From Gamarada debralockiae (Eukaryota; Ascomycota; Leotiomycetes; Helotiales; Hyphodiscaceae), in NCBI GenBank assembly GCA_002803225.1, contig NXFV01001367.1, positions 1 through 63,404 on the forward strand: a stretch of 63,404 nucleotides of DNA. The letters are read 5' to 3'. Below are positions 40,311 through 52,607 of the stretch, one piece after another (the first letter of the stretch is position 1; the number at the start of each line of letters is the position of its first letter). The notes below the pieces were generated by a model that was not told the origin of the DNA, ran no database searches, and saw only the letters and a program-made list of their open reading frames with translations. Position numbers and translations under genes: made by a program.

Positions 40311-41339
40311 CTAAAGGAACTTGGAAGCCAATCCCATGAGACCCGAAGCTCCACCGCCACCGCTGCCGCCTTGAGACTGCATGTACATCTTCAAAGCCAT
40401 CTCGCCTGCCTGTTGGATGGCAGATTCCTTGCTGGAGCCAGAGGCAACATTGCCTTGGGAAACTTGCTGGTCGAAGAGCTTGCTTGCTTGCCCCATGGCC
40501 ATTCCGATGAATGCATTCTGGCTGTTACCACCCTGAGTGTTGCCGCTTCCGCCTCCAGTGAACATCTTCAGTGCCTGCATGGCAGCGGCAGAGCCCATGG
40601 AGCCGGAGCTTGCTGGTTGGCCAGATCCACCGCCGCCTCCAAAGAACTGTTGGTGGGATTGGACGGCATCTGGAAACGGTTAGCAATTGAACGATTGGAG
40701 GGTAAGCGACTACATGCCTTGCTCGTTGATCTGCTGGTTGCCAATGTTCTGCTTGTTCTGACCGAGATGGCTGAGGACGTTGGAGAACAGGTTGGAATCA
40801 CCAGAGTCACCAGCGTGTTGTTGAGCGTGGTGAGCAGCGCCGCTCAGGTCATCACCACCGCCATATCCCCCACCGCCTCCATAGCTGCAAGTCGTCAACC
40901 CTCGACTCAAACTGAAAGTAGCCAATCTGAAATTAGCGAGACTTACTTTCCCCCCTGTGGTATGTTTCCTCCACCACCATAGCCACCCTGCTGCTGGCGT
41001 CCAGAGCCATAGTCATCCTGTTGTTGGCCTCCATAACCACCTCCCTGTTGTCTGCCAGAGCCATAATCATCCTGTCCCCCACCATATCCACCACCCTGGT
41101 TACCGCCACCATAGCCTCCTTCCTCCTGGCGTCCATGCTGTCGTCCCTCACCACGTCCTTCACCTGTTGTCACTCAGCTATGTTCGACGAACCAGATGTG
41201 GATTGGGAATCGTACCACCATATTGTCCACCCTGTTGACCGCCATATCCACCCTGCTGGCCGCCACCATATCCCCCTTGCTGGCCACCGTATCCGCCACC
41301 CTGCTGCTGGTCGTAGTTGTCTCTGCCGTATCCTGACAT
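40311..41339 (-). CDS. Glycine-rich DUF7721-type (beta-flanking) protein
   Basis: This is a 288-residue protein. Exons are 41339-41216, 41163-40947, 40884-40718 and 40669-40311. The N-terminal half is a Gly/Tyr/Gln repeat region (YGGQQGG, DDYGSGRQQ). The C-terminal half is the conserved fungal domain with HAQQHAGDSGDSNLF, LSHLGQNKQNIG, AMQALKMFTGG and a closing GLMGLASKFL. The third intron uses a GC donor (40717) inside CAA-G|GCATGT; only this choice restores the QDAVQSHQQFF sequence. The function is unknown. The disordered Gly/Tyr/Gln head could favour condensation or binding, which is speculation. It is divergent from the NLR-like gene. Confidence 0.85.
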
Positions 41340-41950
41340 GATGCTGAAGAGCTGAAACGCAAGGTTAGCGGGGTTCCTGAGCTAAGGGATGGAGGGGCAA
41401 ACAATAGCTTGCAGATTTTGAGAAGTTGACCTTTGAATCCTGGAAAGGGGGTAATTTACTTGATTGACGTGTGTATGGGAGTTTTGAGATGGATGAAGGT
41501 TTGATGATTGACTGCGGTGAGGTGAGGAGAGTTGGAACGGTGTTGCTAGGTTGATGACGTTTCTGGTGGGGTTGATTCGCTTATCGAGAAGGACCCTTGT
41601 ACAGTCGCTAACGAAATCGGCTCTTGACCACTTCTGAAATTTGCGATAAGCCACATTGCCAAGACAGTTATGCCCGCACTAGAGCGATTCTGACTAGCTG
41701 ATTCTATCCCTGTATCCACATAATTACTGTAGGTGAGAGGCAGGCCAAACATTTTGCACCCAGCCTCGTCGGATTCCATTCCATGCTGCGCTGTATGTGC
41801 TACACTCAGGCGGCAGATTCTTGCAAAAGTACAGTAATACAGAACTGAATAGTGCTTATTCCACCTAAAAGTCTCGAATTCGTCGACGGCAGCCAGCCAA
41901 CCGCCGCTTCGTCTACCTGACACTGGGCTGAATCTCAATATGACTAGACC
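41340..41950. other. Divergent promoter region, DUF7721 / NLR
   Basis: About 610 bases separate two divergent genes and must hold both promoters. No gene or repeat is recognised in it. Confidence 0.5.
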
Positions 41951-44900
41951 ATGTCGCAGATCTCTCGACCCCGTCATCGAAAGGACTTTGAAATTGCCCT
42001 CATCTGCGCTTTACGCATAGAACACGATGCCATCGAGGCTCTCCTAGACGAGAATTACGAAACCGACGATTTATCATATGGAAAAGCGCCTGGGGACCAC
42101 AACGTCTATACTTTAGGGAGGATTGGAAACAATCATGTGGTGCTTGTGCAAATGCCCGGCATGGGCAAAGTGAATGCTGCAGGCGTAGCTTCTAGTCTCT
42201 GCACCAGCTTTGTCGGCATCAAACTCAGCATACTTATCGGCATCTGCGGCGGTGTCCCGAAAACTGCAGAAGGCGATGAAATTCTCCTGGGCGATATCGT
42301 CATTAGCACGGCTATGATTCAAATCGACCTGGGCCGACAATATCCCCATAAGTTTGTCAGAAAGGACACTCTGGAAGAGAACCTTGGCCGGCCAAATTCG
42401 GAGATCCGCGCATTTCTGGAAAAGATGTCGGGGCAACTATCTCGTCAAATGGTGAAAGATAAAACGGCATACTACTGTGAAGAACTCTGTAAAAAGAAGA
42501 GAATCGAGTATCCCGGTGCGGAAAACGACAAACTCTACGAACCTTACTACCGACATAAGCATCAATTACCGAGTTCTTGCACAACTTGCGCTCAATGTCG
42601 GACTATGGACGATGAAGTGTGCGAGATTGCGCTGAACTCGTCCTGTATAGCTCTCATGTGCAACGACAGCTACTTAGTGCCACGGAACCGAATCACGACA
42701 GCAAAGGGTCTCAATTCTGATGGGATTCCGACTACAGATACTAAAGGCACCTGCAAACCTTCAATTCACTTTGGCCGTGTCGCGTCTGGGGATACCGTCA
42801 TGAAATGTGGCCAACATCGAGATGACATTGCAGAACGCGAAAAAGTTATTGCGTTCGAAATGGAAGGGGCTGGTGTTTGGGAGTACCTCCCAAGTGTGGT
42901 TATCAAAAGTGTGTGTGACTATGCAGATAGTCACAAGAGTAAGAAATGGCAAGGATATGCAGCAGTGACTGCAGCGGCTTGCACAAAGGCCTTTCTAGAG
43001 ATGTGGAGGACCACGGATAGATTGGATGAGTTAGCTGACAGTCCAGCTGTCCAAGGTATGGCGAGCCCTAGTGGTGATGTATTGACCCGAGCACTCTTAT
43101 ACTCATCTTACTAACTATCCTTCCAGAATGCTCACTTGAGCTTTTTAACAAGTTGCCTTTGGCGCCCGATGCAGCATTCAATTCTCTCTATAACAACCAC
43201 CAGCCCACTTGTCTGGAGAAGACAAGAGTCGAGCTTCTTCAAGAAGTGGAACAGTGGAGCCGGAGCCCCGATAGTGAGTTTGTATACTGGTTAAGCGGTA
43301 GTGCTGGAACTGGAAAATCCACCATCGCTCGTACAGTGGCAACGATACTCGAGAAGGCTAAACAACTAGGAGCAAGTTTCTTCTTTTCTAGAGGCGAAGG
43401 CGATATCAGCAAGGCTAGCAAATTCTTTACAACGCTTGCTTTCCAGCTGTCAAAGGTCTCTTCCGCCCTAGGAAACCATATCTGTGAATCTGTGAGGAAG
43501 CATCCTGATATTGCTGAGCAAGGTCTCCGCAGCCAATGGGACAACCTTATCTTTCAACCACTCTCCAAGACGAAAATTCATCCCGCTCGATTACCGTTGG
43601 TGTTAGTGATTGATGCCCTGGATGAGTGTGAAGACGATAAGGATGTTCAACAGATCCTCCAGCTCTTCGCTGAAGCGCAAAAACTAAGTCCTGTCCAGTT
43701 ACGAATTCTTGTAACAAGTAGACCAGATCCCCTAATTCAACATTGGTTCCGCGGTATTTCCAGTCTTCGACGTCGCGATCTCAATCTCATCTTTAATCAA
43801 GGTCACCGTGAAATTGTAGATCACGACATATCAATCTTCTTCCAGCACAACCTCGGGTTACTCTGGGACTACGGGGACCTGCCGCAAGACTGGCCTAATA
43901 CGGAAACTATCAATCTTCTCGTTTCAAGGGCTCACGGCCTCTTCATCTATGCTGCGACAGTTTGTCGATTTCTTAAGCGAAACGAAATCCTTTGGCGTCC
44001 AGACGATCTTCTTCAACTTATACTTTCTCGCGAAGGCACTGCAAACTCACTGCAAGATCCCAGTGCTGAGATAGCACTTCAGGATTCACCCACAATAGAG
44101 CTGGACAGGATATATATTCAAGTTTTGCGGCATTGCCTCCTAAAAATTTCATACGAAGGCAACAAAACCAGCGTTGCCGTGCTCATCAGGCAGTGTATTG
44201 GCTCGATTGTTATCCTATTCAGTCAACTTTCCGTTGTTGCCGTGGCAAAACTAATCAATATCAATGAGAGAAGACTTCAGGGGGTATTGAATCAACTACA
44301 CTCTATTCTGGATATTCCCGTCGATCGAGCAAGCCCTCTCCGACTTTATCATCCTTCGTTTCACGACTTTGTCCTTGACAAGCTGAGGTGTTCCGATCCG
44401 CAATTCTGGGTGGACGAGAAGCAAGCGCATCAGACGTTAGCTGAGAACTGCATACGGCTCATGTCGACCTCTCTTAAGCAAGACATCTGTGGTCTACACG
44501 CTCCCGGCGTGCTTGTGAAAGACGTTGCGAGCACTCGAATAGAGCAATGTCTTCCTCTAGAGGTTAGGTACGCATGTCTCTATTGGATTCAGCATCTTCA
44601 AAAAGGTAATACTCAGCTCTGCGATAATTGCCAAGTCTATCAGTTCCTCCAGGTACATCTCCTTCACTGGCTTGAGACCCTTGGCTGGATGGGGAAGTCC
44701 TCAGAAGGGATTCTTGCAATATTATCCTTAGAGGCACTTATTCCGGTAAGCCTTCTATATAGTATACTAGAGAGCCTTAATTAATCTATACCAAGGCTGG
44801 GAAAACTCCTATTCTGCAGGCGTTTGTCCATGACGCAAAGCGATTCGCCTTATATAACCGATCAGTGATTGAGCAAGCACCCCTCCAGCTATATTGCTCA

Positions 44901-46964
44901 GCTCTTGTCTTTGCCCCAGAGAATAGCATTATTCGGAAGCAATTTGAGAAGTGTATCCCACCCTGGATCCAAATGAAATCGAAAGTGCAAGCAAATTGGA
45001 ATGCTACTCTCCAGACACTCGAGGGCCACACTGGCTGGATCAAGGCCGTTGCCTTCTTGCCGGACGGCAAGCAGCTGGCATCAGCCTCATGGGATAAGAC
45101 AGTACGGCTGTGGGACACCAGCACAGGCGCCGTACTACAGACCCTCGAGGGCCACACTGGCTATGTTAACGACGTCGCCTTCTCACTGGACGGCAAGCAG
45201 CTGGCATCGGCCTCAGATGATCAGACAGTGCGGCTGTGGGACGCCAGCACGGGCGCTGTGCTACAGACCCTCAAGGGCCATACTAACAAAATCCACGCGA
45301 TCGCCTTCTCATCGGACGGCAAGCAGCTGGCATCGGCCTCGGATGATCAGACAGTGCGGCTGTGGGACGCCAGCACGGGCGCTGTGCTACAGACCCTCGA
45401 GGGCCACACTAGCTGTGTTAACGACGTCGCCTTCTCACTGGACGGCAGGCAGCTGGCATCGGCCTCGGACGATGGGACAGCGCGGCTATGGGACGCGAAT
45501 ACGGGCGCCGCACTACACACGCTCGAGGGCCACACTAATAATGTCCGCGCGATCGCCTTCTCACCAGACAGCAAGCAGCTAGTATCAGCCTCGTCCGATC
45601 GGACAGTACGGCTGTGGGACGTGAGCACGGGCGCTGCGCTGCAGACGCTTGAGGGCCACACTGGCTATGTCGGCACTGTCGCCTTCTCGCCGGACGGCAA
45701 GCAGCTGGCATCGGCCTCAGGGCTTCCGGTGCAGCTGTGGAAAGCAAGCACGGGCGTCACGCTGCAGACGCTCGAGGGCCACACTGGCTACGTCCACGAC
45801 ATCGCCTTCTCGCCGGATGGCAAGCAGCTGGCATCAGCCTCGTCCGATCGGACAGTGCGGCTGTGGGACGCGAGCACGGACGCCGCGCTGCAGACGCTCG
45901 AGGGCCGAGGCCAGGACCTCGCGCTACAGACGCTTGAGGGCCACACTGGCTGTGTTAACGACGTCGCCTTCTCGCCGGATGGCAAGCAGCTGGCATCGGC
46001 CTCGGACGATGGGACAGCGCGGCTATGGGACACTAGCACAGGCGCCGTGCTACAGACCCTCAAGGGCCATACTAACAAAATCCGCGCGATCGCCTTCTCA
46101 CCGGACGGCAAGCAGCTGGCATCAGCCTCATGGGATAAGACAGTACGGCTGTGGGACGCCAGTACAGGCGCCGTGCTACAGACACTCGAGGGCCACACTA
46201 GCGTAATCCGCGCGATCGCCTTCTCACCGGACGGCAAGCAGCTAGTATCGACCTCGTTTAATCGGACAGTACGGCTGTGGGACGTGAGCACGGGCGCTGC
46301 GCTGCAGACGCTCGAGGGCGGTGTTGTCGCCTTCTCGCCAGACAGCAAGCAGTTAGCGTTAGCCTTAGTGGATCAGACAGTGCGGTTATGGGGCGCCAGC
46401 ACAGGCGCTATACTACAGACGCTCGAGGGACACACTAGCAATATTAGCAATATCGCCTTCTCGCCGGACGGCAAGCAGCTGGCATCGGCCTTGTTCCATC
46501 AGATAATACAACTATGGGACACTAGCACAGGCGCCGCGCTACAGACACTTAAGGGCCATACTAATTCTATCCGCGCGATCACCTTCTCGCCAGATAGCAA
46601 GCTACTGGCATCAGCCTCATGGGATAAGACAGTACGGCTGTGGGACGCCAGTACAGGCGCCGTGCTGCAGACGCTCGAGGTCCACACTAGTAATATCAAT
46701 AATATCGCCTTTTCACCAGACAGATCATACCTTCAGACAAATATGGGGGCTATACAGATTCGTCCTTCTATGTCTACGATCATCCCTACTGAATTAACCC
46801 CTGCAACTAGTATTTTTATAGAGGATCAATGGGTGTGTCAAGGAAAGGAATATATCTTTTGGCTCCCTATTGAATTTAGATCAAATTTTACAGCTGTATA
46901 TAGAAACACTGCTGCTGTAGGATGTGAGTTAGGGCAAGTTTTAATACTTGAGTTCAGAATCTAA
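41951..46964 (+). CDS. NLR-like protein: nucleoside phosphorylase-NACHT-WD40
   Basis: This is a 1630-residue STAND-class protein built like fungal NLRs that act in non-self recognition and programmed cell death. Exons are 41951-43055, 43127-44745 and 44796-46964. Domains are a PNP_UDP nucleoside phosphorylase-like effector (about 10-355; ILIGICGGVPK, GRVASGDTVMK, AFEMEGAGVWEYLP, CDYADSHKSKKWQGYAA) and a NACHT-type NTPase (P-loop GSAGTGKST near 430, Walker B LVLVIDALDECE). A helical linker leads to about 13-14 WD40 repeats (from residue about 978). The repeats are almost identical at protein and DNA level, which points to recent recombination. A later acceptor at 44820 would drop eight residues before the linker. 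The short tail after the last repeat has no known domain. Confidence 0.93.
45003..46725 (+). repeat. Array of 126-base WD40-coding repeats
   Basis: About 13-14 direct repeats have a unit of 42 codons, each around LQTLEGHT, AFSPDGKQLASAS and TVRLWDASTGA. Differences cluster at a few codons per unit. Irregular units are visible: one is one residue short (about 45720), one is followed by an extra partial LQTLEGRGQD (about 45890-45925), and one lacks the GHT-to-I segment (about 46310). The array is clearly GC-richer than the rest of the gene. Confidence 0.95.
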
Positions 46965-47456
46965 TGATCCTTTAACCGTCTACCCTACCTCCTCACCACT
47001 ATTGTAGCCAGGGTTTTAAAGTTTATTGAAGAGGCAGTTTGTGCTTATAAATAGGGTTAGTGTCACGAATCCAAATTCAGGGCCTGGAAGGCAAGGTTGA
47101 ATAGGTTCAATTCCGACCATTCAAAGCTATGGAGAGAAGGTTCAGGGCTCTCTACACTCATTGACCGAGAATGGAAGTTAGCTTGGTGAGACAAAGGTGA
47201 ATGACGACCGGACGTGGCTGCACTGAGAAGGGATAAGCCCTTCCCTGTCCTTTCGCTCATTAGTACTCTGAATCCTTCAAAAAGGAGGACTACAATGAAG
47301 GGAGCATCGTCCTGGTAATTTGCAAAGCCCTACAATGCTAACGTACAAATTTCTCAACTCAGCCTAGGACTTGCTAAACAGCTGGGATGTGATAAGCACT
47401 CATGCGGAATTGCTGAGGTCCCATACAGAGCTTATATTGAAACTGATCACGATTTC
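46965..47456. other. Convergent intergenic region
   Basis: The 3' flanks of the NLR-like gene and the palmitoyltransferase gene meet here. No gene is seen. Confidence 0.4.
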
Positions 47457-48772
47457 TCACTCGGTAGCCTTTGCTTTTCGCCTCCTTAACAACTCGCCCA
47501 GAGGAATATCATCGTCGGCCAACACCTCTGCCTCTTCATCAACACCGTAATCTCGTAATCGATCTCCTTCTGAATTCGTCCAGCCCTCTTCGCCATCCAT
47601 TCCCTCTTCATACTCGCTCTCATATTCATCGGAGTCATCAATCTCCTCGACTTTGGCTGTTGTCTTCCCATTCCATCTCTCATAATCCTTTTGCTGCCTC
47701 TTCTTAAATGCCTCGATCTCCTCCCCACGACTCTCATATTCCCTAACCTCTTCGGCTGAGGGGCGCCAGTTTCTTGGCATCTTATCTGGGTCAGGAGGCG
47801 GCCACGTCTTTGCCTCATCCTCAAACCCATTAACCTCATATTTCGCAGCCTTCTCAATCCCTGGCGCACCTCCAAACGGCATAAACCACAAAGGCACAAT
47901 ATTCGTGCCCATCCCCTCACATATATTTCTCCAAATCCCTATATCATAAGGGAACTCTTGTCTTTCAACACGCATCTTCTGCCCATTCGCATACACGTAT
48001 CCTCCCGTCTTCCTCGCGCGGTCAACGAGTGCTTCATGTCTTTCTATTTCCCAACTCTCTATCATGGTTGTGTTTATAGCCAGACTGTATGTGGAGCGGA
48101 CGAGGAGAATGGAGAGTGCGAAGAGCGTTAGGCTGTTGACGAGCACGAGGATGAAGAGGTGGACCATTGTCCAGACTGGAGGTCCGAGGTAAGCAGGGAG
48201 GTTGCGGTTGTCCCAGATTACGAGGACGCGGCGAAAGAGATGGTAGGTTAGGATTGACATGCTGATTACGGCGTAGAAGACGAAGCGGAGGAAATGGGGG
48301 AAGGTTGTGTGCGAAACGCAGTTTGTGGTCCAGGGGCAGTGATGATCCATTTTAGGGATACATCTGCAGAGAGCCAGTCAGTAATTGCTCTCATCGAGAA
48401 TTATGGGCGAAAAACATACCTCCCGCACTGCTTGCAATGATGCGCCCTCGGAGGCTTCACAGCTTCGCATTTCCTACACCACCTCTTCCCCTTTCCTAAA
48501 ATCACATCTTCGCCATCATCCTCATCACCACCGAGACCAACCTTCCTCACCCATCCCCTTGGACCTGGATCAACAGTACAAGCCCTATCATAACACCACC
48601 AAATCCCAATCACGAAGCCATTGAACCAAAGAGCCTGGTTTTTGGTCAATGGTCCAGGATCAATGTAATAGAAAAGGTACTGTGACGTATATGCCAGAAA
48701 TAGGATAAGGACAGACACGCCGGGGATAGCGAGCTGTTCTACCGATGGGACGCGCAGACGAAAGAGCGCCAT
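47457..48772 (-). CDS. pfa4: DHHC palmitoyltransferase, PFA4-type
   Basis: This is a 419-residue protein S-acyltransferase that attaches palmitate to cysteines. Exons are 48772-48420 and 48363-47457. Topology is helix-helix, cysteine-rich DHHC domain, helix-helix. The zinc/DHHC core reads WCRKCEAVKPPRAHHCKQCGR, then CIPKMDHHCPWTTNC, with the intron between the two halves. Later family marks are NTTMIESWEIERHE (TTxE-like) and PYDIGIWRNICEGMG. The long acidic C-terminal tail ends LGELLRRRKAKATE. Yeast Pfa4 acts in the ER and palmitoylates the chitin synthase Chs3; that role is transferred from family. The start is placed at MALFRLR. Confidence 0.92.
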
Positions 48773-49406
48773 GTTAAAAGATTGGACCTTTTGATGAGGT
48801 CGTTGTTGACGTGCAGCCTTGCAGCCTCGTTCCTGGACAAACAAAAAGTTGAGTCGGGGCAATGTCCATCCGTCGGTGTTGAACTTGCGTGGGCTTTCTT
48901 GGTCATCACTCCTTGTGCTTTGATTGGTTCACATGGGTCGGCTTCTTATTAACCCGCAGATTTTCGACGCCGACTCCTTTCTCCGTAAATTTCTCTTCTG
49001 GGCTGAAGTCCGCGTCAAAAGTGACTCACGATACAGCACACTATTTGTCTTTTCGTAATGGATATTGGCCCGAGTGCAGATACGTTTTTTCTTTTTCACG
49101 TTTCGCATTCGCAAGTAGGCCGGGGTGATTATTGCAGTAGGTTTATGTACGTGCGGTACTACATCTCTTAATGTCCGACGCCTGCGATTCTGTGGCCTCG
49201 CGTTGTTGACTCTAGACTTTATATAATATTCACTGGCAACCTGAAAGCTGAACCGAGTCTCTTCATCTTGTATCATCTTGAAATCATCAGAATTGCCTGA
49301 CATCGTTCAAGTTTATTGAGTGATTGAGCCGTCCTCATTGTACTGGCATTCACCACAATCAAGCACCGTCCCTCCTCTTATCATCTCTTTCCTTGCACCC
49401 ACCAAG
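48773..49406. other. Divergent promoter region, PFA4 / MFS
   Basis: About 630 bases between two divergent genes. An open minus frame (48929-49303) lacks domain content. No repeat is seen. Confidence 0.4.
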
Positions 49407-51539
49407 ATGTCTGTGCCTACCGCCGAAGTCAGTGACTCGGCTTCGTCCTTCGACGAGAAACCCTCTCCAACAATCCCCTCCTCCCCAGACATTCCCCCTC
49501 TCCCCGAATCCAAACAGGACCCTGCCGTGCCACCACTCGAGCACTTTCAGCCAGCTTTCAAGCCAGGCAGAGGGTTCCTGTTGGCCTTCTTGAGCATCTG
49601 TATCATCACTCTCGCAGCAGCTCTCGACGCTACCTCCCTTAGTATCGCCATCCCAATCATCACCGAAAAGCTGCGTGGTACAGCCATCGAGGCTTTCTGG
49701 TCTGGCACATCATTCCTCGTTACCTCTGCAGTATTCCAGCCAGTTATTGCTGGCTTGAGCCATGTCTTTGGTAGGAAGCAGGTATGCGGCGTATTTATAC
49801 TGGATGAAGGAAATCAAACACTGATGCGCGTGTAGCTTGTGCTCTTGTCCTCCTTGTTCTTCGCTGTGGGATCCATTGTTGCTGCTGTTGCCACGAACTT
49901 TACTATGATGTAAGCTGTCTCCATCTTACGCAGCTACAAAACTCTAACACTTATTCAGGCTCGTTGGACGATCGATCCAGGGCATTGGTGGTGGTGGGAT
50001 CTTAACACTGGGAGAAATACTCGTCACCGACTTGGTTCCCCTTTCAGTCCGAGGAGGTACAGCTCTTCCATCGTCCCTGTATAAATCACTTACTGATTTC
50101 GAACGCAGCTTGGTTCGGATATCTCGGGGCTATGTGGGCAATTGGCAGTGTCGCAGGGCCAATGATGGGAGGTGCCTTCGCTCAAAGTGTTTCCTGGCGC
50201 TGGATCTTCTGGATCAACATCCCAATTATCGGGACAGGGACAGTCGCAATCTTCTTCTTCCTGAAGCTGGAGCGCATTCCGGGCAGATGGATTGCCAAGG
50301 CTAAGAAATTCGACTGGTTTGGCACTGTTCTCTTCATTGCTTCCACGGTTTCCGTGATGATCCCCATGACCTGGGGTAAGTGTTCACATCTCGTTGGACA
50401 GACTTCATGCTAATATCTCTGAAGGCGGTGTAATGTACTCGTGGACCTCCTGGCATACACTTGTCCCTCTCCTCCTAGGCATCGCTGGCATCGCCGGCTT
50501 CAGCTTCTACCAGTGGAGACTCTCCTCGAAAGCTTTCGATTCCGAAGGAAATGTACTTCCGGGCGAACAAGTCGAACCTATTATTCGGTTTAGCATCTTC
50601 CATAACTGGACTATGAGAATCACATACCTGGGAACGATCATCCATGGCATCGTGCTCTGGGGCTTACTATACTATGTTCGCTGCCACCTTCCTTCACTAA
50701 CTTGGAACAATGCTAACACATTTCACAGCTACCCCTTTATTACGAAGCTGTTAAAGGCTACACACCCATCATCTCCGGAGTTGCCATCCTTCCTGAAACC
50801 AGCTTCGTAGCTCGTAAGAACGCCCTTTCCCACATACTCGATATCTACTAACATAACCTCAGCAATGTCCATAATAGTCGGCATAGTGTGCGCCAAAACT
50901 GGTCGTTACCGCTGGGCAATCTGGACAGGCTGGGTCCTCACCACCCTCGGTTCCGGCCTCCTCATCCTCCTCGGCCCACAAACCACCATCCCCGGCTGGG
51001 TATTCCTCAACGTGACCGTTTCAATCGGAACAGGTATGCTCTTCCCAGCAATGGGTCTCGCAATCCAAGCAGCCGGTCGTCCACAAGATGCCGGCCACGC
51101 CGCAGCATTCTACAGCTTCATCCGCGTCTTCGGACAATCCCTCGGTGTCGCGATCGGTGGTGTTGTCTTCCAGAACCAAATCAAGCAGAAGCTACTGTCA
51201 TACCCACTCCTTGCACCAATGGCGACTGAGTATAGCAAGGATGCTACGGCGCTGGTTAGCATTATCAAGGCGATGCAAGAAGGCACGGAGAAGACGCAGT
51301 TGATTCAAGCGTACGCCGATTCCTTGAAGACGATTTGGGTAGTTATGTGTGCTTTAAGTGCTGTGGCTATGGTCGCGAATGGTTTTATAAAGGGATATTC
51401 GTTAGAGCAAGAGCATAAGACGCTTCAGGGGTTCCATGAAGATCGCGTTGAGGATCCGGAAAAGGTTACCGTTCCTCAGGAGACGTTGGATGAGATGCAT
51501 CGATTGGCGATTCGGAGAACTGTTTCTCAAAGGCATTAA
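49407..51539 (+). CDS. MFS multidrug/toxin efflux transporter, DHA2-like
   Basis: This is a 608-residue drug:proton antiporter of the 14-helix style. Exons are 49407-49781, 49836-49909, 49959-50056, 50109-50375, 50425-50675, 50729-50813 and 50863-51539. Marks are [14 protein letters not shown] in helix 1, [19 protein letters not shown], the antiporter motif-C region [16 protein letters not shown] with [12 protein letters not shown], and [12 protein letters not shown] long Ser/Pro-rich N-terminus precedes helix 1. The start is at [10 protein letters not shown]; an upstream in-frame ATG would add 29 unlike residues. Exon 5 ends at a weak donor (GTTCGC) but phase and the [13 protein letters not shown] continuation support it. 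The substrate is unknown. No toxin biosynthesis genes are adjacent. Confidence 0.9.
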
Positions 51540-52607
51540 ATGGGTTATGAGAGGCTTGATTGGATGGCGCGTGTGTAAAGGTTGGGATTCCTTAGAGTTC
51601 TAGATACTATAGATAGAGGGTAGATCGTTGCATAGCTCTGGCGTTCTGGGTGGATTAGATTTTTGCGATGATCGCAACTCACCAGAATAGATATAGAATT
51701 TAATAATAATTGCTGAAATAGTTTCCAAATTACTTGTTACACTTGCTGCTGAACAAAATAAGACCGCCTTCTCATATCGCTATTCCTCTCATACTCTTTG
51801 TGAGCTTGATCGCGACCTCCCCTTGCCAAGAAGCGGCGTTGATCGCATGATCATGCCGGCTCTCTCATAAAAGCGTCTGTTTTGGACCTATCTGGATTTA
51901 AAATGCACGAATTCATTATCATCGCGAGCAACCATATTCAAAATTGTGTTGCAGAGCACTGGGAGTGTTGAAAGGTTTCAACTTCATCATATTTACTCTG
52001 CAGTGCGTCTCCTTTTCGCGCCTTTAAGCGAGCCTCCTCAAAGCAAAAAATCAGCATCAAAAGATACTCAAAAGAAGAACCAAAAGCTCCAACTGATAAT
52101 GATTCAGTTGCCAAAAAAAAGCAAAAACTCATGGACCCGTAGGTCCCTTGAAAACCTCAGAGCTAGAGTTTTTTGAAGAAGCGGTAACCAACACCCCGAA
52201 GGGGTGGATTATGCCGAAAGGGGATTGGTGATAGCTTCAACTCGCTTGAGAGCGGTCAGAGTCCACTCTTCCAATTTCATGATAGCTGACTGCGCTTGGA
52301 GTGTTCTGTCTCCCAATCGATCCACTCCAAGCGGGACATATGATCATGCAACCCCTTCTGACATACAGCAGCGAAGGATTCATACGTGTTGCAAGCCTTT
52401 CAAAGTGAAATCGCGGAGCATAGGTATATGAAGATTTGGTCTTCATTTTGTACCTAGCGATGCATTCAAGATTGTTCAAGCACGAAAGATGACGAGCAAA
52501 AGTTACGTCGCAACACAATAGCAAATGTGGGGAATAATAGCGTGGATTCATTCATATGCACTTGCAAGTCGCAAAGCAAGCTCTGAACGGAGTGAATGAA
52601 TCATACA
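51540..52607. other. Intergenic, no gene seen
   Basis: The region lies between a rightward and a leftward gene, so it holds two 3' flanks. A short hairpin with ACCCCGAAGGGGT lies at about 52193. No frame has domain content. Confidence 0.4.

Noticed and set aside
40371..40982. 203-codon plus-strand frame
   Set aside because: It lies antisense to the DUF7721-type gene, whose four exons join in phase and encode a recognisable domain.
43239..43544. Minus-strand frame in the NACHT exon
   Set aside because: It is the antisense of a clear P-loop domain.
45001..45582. Plus-strand second frame of 193 codons in the WD40 array
   Set aside because: It is an overlapping out-of-frame reading of the same 126-base repeats.
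45788..46348. Minus-strand frame of 186 codons with repeated SHSRTV and SGEKA units
   Set aside because: It is the antisense image of the WD40 repeat array, so its repetitiveness is inherited.
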